Under the pieces are notes generated by a model, which was not told the DNA's origin, searched no databases, and saw only the letters and a program-made list of their open reading frames with translations. Made by a program: the position numbers and the translations under genes. This document shows, piece after piece, positions 1 through 11,500 of a DNA stretch of 64,000 nucleotides. Each line of letters opens with the position of its first letter. The first letter of the stretch is position 1. This DNA comes from Ciona savignyi (lineage: Eukaryota; Chordata; Ascidiacea; Phlebobranchia; Cionidae), in contig CH001992.1 in NCBI GenBank assembly GCA_000149265.1, positions 847,371-911,370 of the forward strand. Direction: 5' to 3'.

Positions 1-186
1 ACCATAAAAAATAATGTAAAAATATTATGACATACCACTTACATCCCCTTATGTAACTCTTTACAAACTAAGACTGTCAAAGCATAGGGATTTATCATAT
101 GTCCACTTAATAGTTGGGTTATGACAGCTATTTAATCCACTGTATTCAGTATCTATAAATATACAAGAAATGTCACTAAGATTTAC

Positions 187-3100
187 CTTCATATTAGTTG
201 TGTTTGGTTTGTCACAGGAAGAACATGTCGTCTCAAATGAAACGACCTCGTTCTTTAAATCCAAACCTCCTCCAGCTGTTGGAAGATCAATCTCAGGCTT
301 TTCTGGTTCTGTTTCAGCATCATCAGCCTAAAAGAATGAAGTCCTGAGTATCTTTTAACATTATAAGAAGGACAACATGTTCAATGCATATTAATACATA
401 GTTCGAAATGTTTTGAAAATAAGTCAAAATTTCTTTAAAAAATAACAAGTTTCAGCAGGCTTCAGACTTACGGCTAATCCAAGAGTTTTGTTTTGATCTA
501 TAGAACGTTTGTAGTAAGAAAAGCTCATGGCAGGGTCTTCTTTTGGTGCAAATGGGTTTTCAACAAAACTGTTCCCAGATGGATCATCCACAACCTAATT
601 AATATAGTGTCAACTTTGTCATCTGGTGGGGAACCAAATTGACACAAATGTTGGGTGAATGTAAGCTACATAAAAATTAATAATTGAGCACAGATTTATA
701 TAACAAATATTCAATCTGCTTAAACTGTGAAATACTTATGCTCTAACATTGTGAGATTGAACAGTATTAAATTAAGTTGTAATCTTAACACAAACACTGC
801 AAATGGTAGAATAATAAGACACTTAATATGAACTTTACCAGCGTAAACTCTTCATCAGTGGTACGCAGTTTTTCCAGTTTCGTAATGAAAACCTCAATTT
901 TTTCAAAAACATCAGGATGCAGACTCTGTTATAAAACATCCAGTTTAAAAAGTATTTTGAAATGAGGGAAAAGTGAGAACTGTCTACAATGCTGCAATTC
1001 CCATCACTGTCATTGCAATTTTGGGGATGCTATGTGTATTATCATGCCATGAAGTAAAACAAAATGAGCGTTAGTTTTGAAAAACAAAAATTCCTTATAA
1101 ACCAGCCAGTAGTATGTTTATTTTTGTTTCTGTGATTGGTACAACAAGGTTAAAACCTACTAATAACTGCTGATGGTACCATAAGTTTAATATTTTTAAT
1201 TATACAAAAGTTGAAATACTTTTCTTATGGGTTGCTCCTGTTTAAGGCCATCAATGGCACGTTGTAATATGCCTTCAATGGTGGAAAGTGTTCCTTTCTG
1301 TGAAGCTGGCGGAATTTCAAACTGTAGTTCTGGTATGGTGATGGTGGCTGAATCAGCTCGCACCACTTGTCTGTTCAAATCCTGCCAATTTTTAAATAAA
1401 TTTACGCCAACTAAATAAAGATGAACAACAATATAATGGTACTTTGTGATAGGTTGCTTATGTTTATCCAGAGAGATGGAAAAACTGATGAGGCATTGTA
1501 GCGTTGGTACCATGTGCCCACAGTGGACTACCTGAATCTAGTCAAGTGTATTGTATAGGATCCATTAATATTGTATAGGGATATATAAAAAGTTAGAAGA
1601 TGCAATCAGTCAATTAGCTCATACAGATACGCGTCAAACCATCAACCAATCGCCCGTTGTTGCCTTGTGGAAATATCAATAAAAGTTGCTGGAAGACAGT
1701 GGATTGATGGATAGTACAAAAGCAACATTTCTAATGTATTTTACCACAATAGCGTTGGAAAAAAGAGGGTGGTTATTTGACGATAACAGTGATAAATTTT
1801 CCAACTCCACAACTGAGGATTTCCATAATTTCGGAAATAAAAATTGATCAATGCTTGTTTTTTACCTGTACTGATTATCAATACATCACTTACCGATCGA
1901 TTTTTTACTTTGCATGTAATAATAACTCCCTTCTCTTGAATAGAACCAGCAGATTGAACTTCATTGTTACTTTCTAAACAATTAGGGCAATGGAAAGAGC
2001 TAATCACAATTTCTTTGTAGAATGGAATTTTGATGAAGAGGAATTTTGTTGTGCCCTGAAAAACAGGATAGGGATAGGATATTCATGTTAATCTTCGTGA
2101 ATGAGAAAACCAAGGGGGTTACACCTGGGCAATCGTCAGATCACCTCACGCCCACCGTTGGGTAACTGAAGCTATTGCAGTGTGTTGTGTATGATAGACA
2201 CATTTCTTCAATTTGGTAGAACCCATTAATCCGCTGGGTTCATGCAATGTCTGTAAAGTGCCTTGCCCAAGGACACAACCAACTAGCTAGCGACCACTTT
2301 CGCACCTGCAACCTTTCGATTAAAAAACGATACACTTAACCCTTTAACTGCCGCTGTCGACCCAAGTCGACAGCGCCTAAAATTAAATAAGTGGAAAAGT
2401 ATACGGCCGATTTTGATCAGTGAGATGGCGCTGGAGAGCTGAATAATTTCTGCGTTTAGCAATATAAGTTGTTATATAGGTTTACTTTTGACAATTTTTA
2501 GTTATTTGAGTTTTAAAAAACGTATACATATATGTGTGGTTTTGGTTGTTTTAATTAGTTTTAATTACTGTTTTAGTCCCCGATTAGTTTTCAACTATTA
2601 TCGTCATGGTTCGCTTGTTTTGTTTGAAAACAATTCATTCCTTTTTTCGCTTGTACATTTTGGATTAGGCCATTCTTTGAGCTTTTGGAGGGTAAAAACA
2701 GATATTCTGTTGAAGAAGCTGCCCTTTTGTTGGTTGATAGTGAATCTGTAAGCAGTTGTGCTTCGTTTTTTTAGTAGTTTTATTGATAAAGAACCTTTTT
2801 GAAGTTGTTTTGCATCAGTTTTGTTTTCCTGTGGCTATGTGTTTGTGTTTCATTAGGCAAAAGTAAAAAAAAAAAATTTTTTTTGATTTGCGTATTACGA
2901 CGTCATCAGTCAAGTTGTGATGTCGTCACAAGTAGAGTAATACAAAAATGATCCAAAGATAATCATAAATAACTTTGCTACATACTGTTTTGTTTGTAAA
3001 AGAGAAAAAAGGATAGTTTTTGTTGATCTAAATAGAAACACATGACGTCATTGCACAATGCATGACGTCATCAAAATTTAAGTTATGTCAAACAAAAGAA

Positions 3101-3758
3101 AATTTATTACTGAACAACTTTTCTGTTGATCATATCATGCTAACATCAATAGTTTTCTGTACAGAAGCTTCTAACCTAAGGCGACTTCGCCGAAAAATGA
3201 CCTAAAAAACAGCCGGCAGTTAAAGGGTTAACTGCCAGACTAACTAGCCGATTAACAGACGAAGTGTCTCAAATTTGTTAACAGCAGTATTGAATATTTT
3301 TTCCATTTTTTTATTTAATTAAAATAAAAAGTATAAAGAAATATTTTATGAAATGTTAAGTGTAAATTAGGTTGTGAAACATCATGCTAACCATTTAATT
3401 GTTATAGAAACTACTATATAAACCACTAAATATTAAAAATTGTTGTATAAAAACATAAGTCCACGATATAGTTCTTGCAGGTAACATTTTAAATTTAAGT
3501 TGGTAATTGTAGGTGAAATTTTATGTCAACTAACATGTTTTTAAATTAGAAATTTATTATCACACATTCTCAAGCTTTTATAGCGATACATTTTACGCAT
3601 TTTAGGTACGATATAGTAAAATTGCTTGTTTATGGTACCTGTTCTTCACAATTGACGCACAAACTCTGAACTTCAGTTAAACCAGTGTCTTCATTATCCG
3701 CAGATATTGGTTCAAACATGGAAGATTTATCATCTTTCACTGTAGTATCGGATGCCAT
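187..3758 (-). CDS. ZPR1: Zinc finger protein ZPR1, 5' six exons (3' end outside window)
   Basis: Exons, all GT-AG and in phase: 3639-3758, 1894-2055, 1220-1381, 839-925, 472-594, 187-327. They give 265 residues from ATG at 3758; the family is about 460 long, so roughly the last 40% lies left of position 1. ZPR1 is a conserved zinc-finger protein that binds eEF1A (helping it fold) and moves to the nucleus after growth signals. The first zinc finger is split over exons 1-2 (CVNC then CPNC about 27 residues later), followed by the typical NNEVQSAG stretch. The second finger opens in exon 6 (CSSC) and ends with TNMK. Exons 2 and 3 are both 162 bp. Intron 1 carries a SINE with a piggyBac-like MITE inside it. 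Start codons of ZPR1 and BNIP1 lie head to head. Identity is sure from family knowledge; exon joins are by eye. Confidence 0.95.
2063..3256 (-). repeat. tRNA-derived SINE (minus), split by a MITE
   Basis: Reverse-oriented copy of the window's common SINE. Its 3' tail (complement of AATATCCTATCC repeats) begins at about 2063, the body runs to 2339, and the 5' head resumes at 3232-3256 after the inserted MITE at 2340-3227. The tail lies only a few bases upstream of the ZPR1 exon 2 acceptor at 2056-2057. Confidence 0.85.
2340..3227. mobile_element. piggyBac-like non-autonomous element (MITE)
   Basis: An 888-bp insert flanked by TTAA on both sides (2336-2339 and 3228-3231), with 14-bp perfect terminal inverted repeats CCCTTTAACTGCCG. 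A TTAA target and a CCCTTT-type terminus are hallmarks of the piggyBac [11 protein letters not shown] (Pokey-like). Just inside the left end is a perfect 10-bp hairpin (CGCTGTCGAC / GTCGACAGCG, about 2352-2375). Inside the right end is a shorter GGCGA/TCGCC hairpin. The longest reading frames show no transposase motif, so it depends on a transposase supplied elsewhere. It interrupts the head of a SINE and is therefore younger than that SINE. Confidence 0.88.
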
Positions 3759-4099
3759 GTTTACGGTGGAATTGCAAAAATATATTTTGTCAAAGATTCA
3801 CGCTGTGTGCTACTGCAGTGTTGCTTCAAATTTCCAATATCAATTTCTTTGTTTACTAACTGTACATTTTTTAATTCGAACATTAATAAACGTTTAAGTG
3901 TGATATCTTTTATATATTTTAGTTATATTGCTTTTTGTTAAATCCACGAAAAAAACGCACATAAGACATGACTTTGGCTCATTTTAATTTATACACATTT
4001 CACAAGTAAAACACTGCTGGGAATTCCCCTTAGTGAAATCATTATCCACCGATCAGCTGATTACGTATCTAATTCTTAAAACGACCACCTAATAAAATA
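3759..4099. promoter_or_regulatory. Bidirectional promoter region ZPR1/BNIP1
   Basis: Only 341 bp separate the two divergent start codons (ZPR1 at 3758 minus, BNIP1 at 4100 plus), so both promoters must sit here or overlap the coding ends. I see AT-rich stretches (a TATATATTTTA run near 3913) but no motif I would call a definite core element. Position is certain; the promoter role is inferred from gene layout. Confidence 0.6.
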
Positions 4100-5610
4100 A
4101 TGAGCTGGGTGTCTCGAGTTAAACGGGAGCTAGTAACACCGGAAGTTTGCAAAAACGACATCGTTGAACTAAATTGCGCATTAAAAGCTGTAATTCAGGT
4201 AATTAACCTTCCTTGATTGTGTTTCTGCTGTAAAATCAAATAAAAAAGGGATATAGCGACAAAAGAATCAATTTGTATCCATATATAGTAATATCAATTA
4301 TTGTTTTTCAAAACGTAGACACCTGCGTTGTCTCACCACCACTTACTGGTTGACACTGTTCTGATTTTAGGATATTTGGGAGTGCGAGGGACCAGTTATT
4401 GCTTTAAACGACTTAAACAAAAAAGCAAGAAAATTGGTGAGTGAACTAAGAGCAAAGATAAGTGATCTGGAGGAGTTGGGACAAGTAGCAGATCAGGAAC
4501 GGGATCGACTTGATATTAAAGATGATGTGGAAAATCAAAGAAAGCAACTGGAGTAGTGAGTATAGTAATATTCATATACGTTCTAATTTCGAGAATAAAT
4601 TACATTTTTCAGCACTCAAGCAACACTCCGTAAAGCAAATTTGACTTGCAAATTAGCTATAGATAACAGAGAAAAGGATGCTTTACTGGGCTCTAGAGGT
4701 ACTAAATGTTTTCTTGTTCCAGGCTACTCATAAGTTTGTGTTTCATGTTTTAACGCTTAAAATGAATACAATAGAAACAAGAGCTCAACAAATACGACAT
4801 CGACACAGTATTGCAAGCCGAAAGAACGTGGCACAAACTGCAAGTGATATCACAGAAAACTTATTGAGCATTAGTCGCACGTTGGACAACACAGTGCAAC
4901 AAAGTTCACACTCTTTAAATAGCTTGGGTACCCTCTCTTTTTATTTATATTTGTGTTAAACCTTTTTAAATATTTTGAATCTATAGTTGTATGGTCAACA
5001 CGCTGATTGAGCTAACATAAAAATTTGTTACATCGAAACTGATTGCTAGTATAGTGGCTGATTTTGGACTAAGCAGTTTACAGACATCATCTAAACCCAG
5101 TGGATTAATAAGTTAAACTAAAACAGCAGAAATGTCTAAATCATATAAAATACAATGTTTTAGCTTTGGCACCTGGACTGTGGCACAAGGTAATTATATG
5201 ATGGTAATGAAGGATAAATAGTTTATTGTGATTTCTTCACTTGACAGCATAAAAATGACACATTCATCTATTTAGTTTCATTTAAAACCTTTATACGTAT
5301 GTTTATATTTAACTCCAATAACAATTCTATCATACGATTCCTTAATTTAGTTTATGCACAATTGGATACAAAATTAGTTTAAATTGCAGTTTTAATTTTC
5401 TTTTTTCATTTAGTGACTTCATCAAAAACTGTTAAAGACACGGACACCGAGCTGAAATCTCAAGCAGGTTTGATTCAAACTGGCCATCGATTGCTCACCA
5501 AATACAACCGAAGAGAATACACCGATAAAATCCTTATTTTTCTGGCTCTAGCACTATTTTTTGCAACTGTGGTATATATTTTAAAAAGGAGACTCTTTCC
5601 ATCCCTTTGA
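4100..5610 (+). CDS. BNIP1: BNIP1 / SEC20 SNARE of the ER
   Basis: Five exons: 4100-4198, 4371-4555, 4613-4698, 4775-4927, 5414-5610; about 239 residues (human BNIP1 228). It is the Sec20-type Q-SNARE of the ER syntaxin-18 complex, acting in Golgi-to-ER membrane fusion and linked to mitophagy and apoptosis. Visible parts: an N-terminal coiled-coil region rich in E/K/L, the LRKANLTC and AIDNREK stretches typical of the family, a SNARE helix (QTASDITENLLSISRTL), then YNRREYTDK followed by a single C-terminal membrane segment (ILIFLALALFFATVVYIL) and a short basic tail, as in a tail-anchored protein. The exon 4 acceptor is ambiguous: AG at 4773-4774 or 9 bp later, both in frame. It ends 55 bp before the end of the opposing SCO gene. 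Identity very secure. Confidence 0.95.
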
Positions 5611-5665
5611 TAACAAACATATGATGGTAGTAAAATGTATATTTTTAAACTTGTGCATTACAGTA

Positions 5666-6657
5666 CTAAGTGTCCGGTTTTGCCCGTTTAAACTTCAGCA
5701 TGGTGGCAGTGATGGTGGATGATATTTCACCTGCAGATTTGTTCTGGCCAAAATATTCGCAAAAGTCCCCATTGGGATTAAGAAGATACATAATTATTGT
5801 GTGGTCAACAAGGTAATCGGCATCATCATCTTTTGGCCCTGCCGAGTAATACACACGAAATGCATGTGACGCTTTATCTACTTGTTCTCGTGTGCCAGTC
5901 AGCCCAACCATGTTTGGATGGAAGTCCTGTAAACATCAAAAAAGTAAAGCCAGTATGAAACAGTAACACTGATATACATGTACTGTTGCATAGGATTTTT
6001 GTGCACCATTACTTAACCATATAAAAGTCAAGTACTTACAGCTATATAAGATTTGACAGCTTCCGGAGTGTCTCGTTCAGGGTCAATGCTGATAAATACG
6101 GGAAGAATATTTGGAATACATTCCGTTCGATCCACTGTCTCTACGACATTGCCCATTTTTTCAAGTTCTTCTGGGCAAATATCTGGACAGTGTGTAAACC
6201 CAAAATAAATTAGAATCCACTGGCCCAAAAAGTCCTTATTGCTCCGCACCATTCCATTTTGATCAAGAAGCTCAAAGTCTCCACCCAATTCTGGCTTTCC
6301 ATATGATTTAATCATTTCATTATCCACCTCCTGTTCTTTTCTGTTTTTGTAGAACTTCATAGCAAGCACTGCAAGTGAACCACATGACACAAGAAAAAGA
6401 ACACTTTTCCAGCCTATAGGGCTACCAGAATTATCCGAGTGTCTTGGTTTTGGAATGTTTGATATGTGTTTGGAATATTCTTTGTGCCAAACGCTGGGAA
6501 CGCAAAATGTTTGTAAAGTAGGTTGTTTTTTAAGTGTAGAAAATGAGGCAATATTCCTTACCCAACACTCTGGTCGTGTATGAAATCTGGTAATCCGAAT
6601 TGTGTGAAAACTAAAATTACCTAATTTCTTTGCTACATGCCCTGTATATCTATACAT
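5666..6657 (-). CDS. SCO1: SCO1/SCO2 copper chaperone for cytochrome c oxidase
   Basis: Two exons: 6040-6657 and 5666-5926; 292 residues (human SCO1 301, SCO2 266). It sits in the mitochondrial inner membrane and delivers copper to the CuA site of COX2. N-terminal residues are basic and Ser/Thr-rich, as in a mitochondrial presequence. A membrane helix lies near residues 85-103 (SVLFLVSCGSLAVLAMKFY). The thioredoxin-like domain follows, with the copper-binding CPDIC at about 157-161 and the distal histidine at about 248 (LVDHTII). The start is the first ATG of a long open exon and keeps the presequence. One gene stands for the vertebrate SCO1/SCO2 pair, so either symbol could fit; I use SCO1 as a family label. 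Transcribed toward BNIP1, so the two 3' UTRs probably overlap. Confidence 0.94.
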
Positions 6658-6785
6658 ATCAAATTTCGTTCTATTGCATATTCTGTAATGTTGTTAACTG
6701 TAAATAGGATACATACCAAAGCTATTAGAAAAAAATCAAGGGCTGTACTAAATATTTTAGGAACATCAAATAATATATTACTTGC

Positions 6786-6944
6786 AATTGCTCCTGTAAC
6801 CTGACGGTGGAATTGAGGTGATGGTTACAGTATGAAAACGCTTTTTTTATGTATTCGCGATGTGGTCTGACGATTGCCCGTGTGATAATGCTCCCTGCGA
6901 TTTCCATTTACGAAGATAACCCTGAATATCCTATCCTAGAGTCT
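6786..6944 (+). repeat. SINE 3' fragment
   Basis: Matches the 3' half of the common SINE (CTGACGATTGCCCGTGTG, then a GATAACCCTGAATATCCTATCC-like tail). The tRNA-like head is missing. It lies just upstream of the SCO start codon. Confidence 0.7.
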
Positions 6945-7043
6945 AATCAATATGCCTTAAAATATAGAATTTTCTTCATTCTTATTTTCTTCATGTTTAG
7001 TGATTTTAGTCCCCTATATTTATATAAAGGGAAAATAATATAA

Positions 7044-8543
7044 TATTTCTATATTATGCGAAAACAGTTCTCACTTGCAAAACATGGATGTCAAAATTTT
7101 AAAAATAATAACTCGAAAATACATAACGATTTGAATTAAAACATAAATATTTACGCAAATAAATAATTAGTACTATTTTATTACCATCGACACTATTTTA
7201 AGCAAAAGCTTTCATTGTATAATTATTTCAAAAGCGGAAAACTATAGTGTTTATAACAAGACAAATACTTCCTGCTAAATATTGCAACATCACTTTCTCT
7301 ATGTGTCAGTGTATCCACCCACTTTTATAATTCAAGTTGACTATTAGGACTTGGTTCCTTTACGTTAGAAGATAGAATTCTCATGTTTATCGAGACAACA
7401 AATGGCGCAATAACATATGTAATTGTCTAATTATATTTTGTCCACTGTTGGGTTACTATTACAGTGTGGTGAACATGTTGGAAAACATTAATATAGTTTA
7501 TTATTTTTCAAGTTATCAATTGACTAAGTTTTAAACAAGTTACGCAAGTGTATTGGCATATGCCCAACAGACATGGCTATTATAAAAATTCACATTAAAA
7601 AAATACAACATGTTCACACATTTGAATGAGAAACGTGTGAAATGTCGCATATAAACGCTGTTACTTTGACTTCAAAGAGGTCAAAGGGCTGCAGACGTTA
7701 CATTTTACCTCGCAAAAAACTTGAGCGCTGTTGAATCAAATAAAGACATGTGAAGCACACATGGCACTTCAACACGCACACGGCTGCAAGCTGATTGGTC
7801 AATCCGCTGCGCGTCACTAGGTTCTTTGTTTAGAGTGACGAAAAAGGCACACGCAACCAAAACACAAACTCAGGCGTTGCTCGGTTTGTTGGTATTTCTG
7901 GTTTAAAAGTATGAATGTAGTAGGATTGAGGACCAGGTCAATTCCGGTTGGTTCTACGATCATTTTTGTATTCACATATTGCGTAAAAGATTAAATAAAT
8001 GTATCCGTACAACGACTAGACTAGATAGACCTTCTCACAGCTGTGATAAGGTGATAGTTGTTGGTTGAGATTTCCGACCGGCGGAAAGACAGATCGATCT
8101 ATGCCTACTATTTGACCTTGTCTGGTCATAAAGTAAAAACCAAAGTGTTCAAATCTATCAATTAATTCAGATGAGTGTCAGTTAGTTAATATTGTCTGGC
8201 TGGAAGGATCTTAGGGTTGATAAATGGACACGTTGCCAGCCCATGAAAACGTAGTTTAATTATGTATAGAGGCGTGTTTCCCACTGCTCCAAAGCGCGTT
8301 TTACAGCTGTAGTGTGCTGAGAAGCAGGCCCTTAAGTCACAAGTTAGTATGTAAACTTGGGGTTAGTATTTGTAGGCCTACATAATCTGGACTATAAAAT
8401 AAAAATATATTCAAACCTAAAACAAAATATATGTTTTAATGAAATGATTAATTTCAAATTAAATTTTCTTTTAACTTTACTTAATGTTTTGTTAATAGTG
8501 AAAACTGTATTTGTAAGTTTGTTACGTTTTGCTGCCTGATACA
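7044..8543. other. Upstream region of the MXD gene, no gene seen
   Basis: No convincing coding exon. An inverted CCAAT (ATTGG, about 7794) sits in a somewhat GC-richer stretch. A TATAAAATAAA run lies near 8391, about 150 bp before the MXD start codon, and could be its core promoter or 5' UTR. Otherwise AT-rich without recognisable repeats. Confidence 0.4.
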
Positions 8544-11500
8544 ATGCTTAAGGTGCCGCAAGTTGGAACTCTTGATTTGTTAATTCAAGCTGCTGAATTT
8601 TTGGAGAACAAGGACAAGTGCGACCGAGGTCAGTTCAGTTTTTAATCTCTTAGCAGAATATACTTTTGTTTGTGTATCATACCAAACTAGTAAAAATTGG
8701 TAATAAATTTAATAAGTGCAATGATCGTTTGAGATTAATGGAATGATTACATATGAACAAGTGTGGCAATTTATTATATTATGTAGCATACATTTATATC
8801 AAGACCTTGTGTTTACAGAAACTGAGCATGGATATGCGACACCTGCATACAGAATTGGTCAAAACTACCGGACCAAGATTAAAACTGTCCGGAGATCTCA
8901 GAATAGGTTTATTTAATTTCCCCCTTATACTTACCTTACTGTTTATTTTATTCCTTCTAGAACATTATATTAACTATTATACTTGTAGCAAAATTGTGGT
9001 TCACATAATAATTGTATGTTTGAAATGTTAAGTAAAAATATTAGAATATGACTGACCCATGTTTTGATAAACAGCCTGATCATAAAGTCTGTATATAAAG
9101 AAGTATTGAATTACATTGTTTGTTAGAACAAGTTTTTTTTAGATATTTTACTTGTATGTGTTTACATCCATATCATACAATCAAACGGATATCAATGTAT
9201 ATTTCCTACAGCAGTAACAGTCTCCCACCTTCAGCAAACAGTAAAGTAGGTCTTGGGCATTAAACTATGTATTCTCTTGATCCCACCCTGGTGTAAAAAG
9301 GCATGTTTAGACAAGCACATGCGTTAGAATGTGGCCTTATAAGTTAGGTCACTTTATTCAGAGGTCCTTTATTTGTATGCTGTACCAGACGCGACTGTAC
9401 ATCAGCGTGGCTGTACAGCAATATCTATGATCGTTCATGTCGCCTTTGGCGGTTGTTTGCATCTGAGGACATTGTTAAGTCTGCACAAACTATTGTTTTG
9501 TTTTAACGCCCGTCGTCAAACCTTTTATTACGCCGTGAATTGGAATGATAGCGCTAGAAACTAACTCGGCCATGTGAGCAAATAATGAACACTTAACACG
9601 GCCGCCGATTACCCGTAATGTAAAGGAAGTTACCTTTATATTAAATGACGTCAAATCACGAAGCTGTGATGTGCGTAACTACTGTTATACTGAGTGGGCG
9701 AGGCTGCAGAGCTCACTTTGTCTCGCCTATGCGTATTCGTCCAGACATGTTAAACCATGTGTCAATAATAGCTTCGAATACTTTTCGTCCTCTTAAGTAT
9801 AGTTCCTTTTATGAAACTAATACATCGTCTAAAAAATAACGCTCAAACAACGGGTCAGATCCCACAACAATATGGTGTAGGTGGGGACCGTCATTGGTTC
9901 CTTTTTCCGTCATGTGACGCACATGTGTACGCACGTGACGAGCTCACACACGCACACAAGCCGCTTCTTTAATTAGAACGAAAAAGGGTTCCAAGTTGCG
10001 GACGTGAACCCGCTTCACCGCTGCCGATCAATACTCCTTTAATTTCCAACATATGCTAGCGCCGTTGCATTGCTCTTGCAGCCTTTCTCTAAACCCCGCT
10101 TGTATACAATGCTTTTAGCGACATGCGTACAATTGAGCTTTTAATGACCCACGCTCCGCTGGTATGTGTTTCTCGTATTATTTGTAGACCACGTATAATG
10201 TTCATGGATTTCCGTAAAGGAAACTTTCAATGGACATCGCTGGAATGACTGGCGTAATTTCCATCCATTATGTTTTCGCTTTTTCCATTCACTTCCGTCG
10301 GACCACTAGAAAGCGTTCGCAAGCGTACAATCTCAACATTGAAACCTAATACGCAGTCTCCTTTCCCCCTTGTCACCGAAAGGCCGGATATTAAGGACGG
10401 GCTAGGTCTGGTAATGGGCACCTGGGCTAAGTAGCGATATCTCCGAAAATGGCAACATTTGGTTAATTAAGGTTAAACGCCCGGCATGGCCAAGTGATGA
10501 AACGCAGAAGCAATTAGATCATAAACGTGACTTACCACGTGTGCGATTCTAATTGTCAAAGTGATGACGGCAACTGGCCTTTCGTGTGGTTGTAAACAGA
10601 TCAACTCGTAGTCAAACCGCCCGCGGGTTGTGTGATATATGCCACGATGACATTGTTTCGTTTGCATTTTTTTGAAGCGCGAATTATTTACGATGTCGTT
10701 GTTCGACTGTTGCAACCATTGTTCCAGTTTCGCTGGATATTATTGAAGTCTCCCGCCGAACAATTTCCCGCAATTAAAAAAACAGTTTCCCCAACGCTTA
10801 ATAATTAGTAGCCTAATACGACATGTTGTCTCTCCAATTCACGCTTGATCACCAGAGCTAGCAGCTGACGCATATAGCCCACATGTCTTACTTTCTTCGT
10901 GTTTCCTCTACGTGTACATGACGTCACATAGCTGTGAAGTTAGACAATAACGAAGTATTTGACCATCCTTGTGACCTCCTGTATTACGCTTCACTACCAG
11001 CGATCACCAATTCTTCAAAATTTCTATTTATTCCCACATGATTAAGTATTTGCTATGCGGTTGGTAATTTCGTTTGCGTAAGTGGTGCAACCGTTGCTTT
11101 ATGCACTTTGCTATTTGAATTCGACAAATTATTAATCTAGTCAAACAAATAAGCGCGGTCGTCATTCGATGCAAATAAGCGAATTTTAAAAGTGACAAAA
11201 GTGGTGCAACGTGGTCTATTTACTCACCTTTTACCAAATACACGTTCATGTAGAGTTGGAAAATGTGTTTCGGTGGCGCAATAAAAAGACTTTAGTTCCT
11301 CCTGGTGCAATATCCAAATTGCGACCCGAGGTGGGAATTGTATATCGAGCCAAGCTAAACCAGGTGTCGCAATGGTGAATTCCACCTTATTGTTTGCTTA
11401 TTACACAGAACGACGTTGGTGTCACGCAATTGTTAGTAGAAATGCTCATATCCTTAACGCGCTAAACACCTACATTGTAAATTACACAACACCCACTAAA

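Noticed and set aside
2488-2751. 87-codon frame inside the piggyBac-like MITE
   Set aside because: Low-complexity hydrophobic translation, no transposase motif; chance frame in an 888-bp non-autonomous element.
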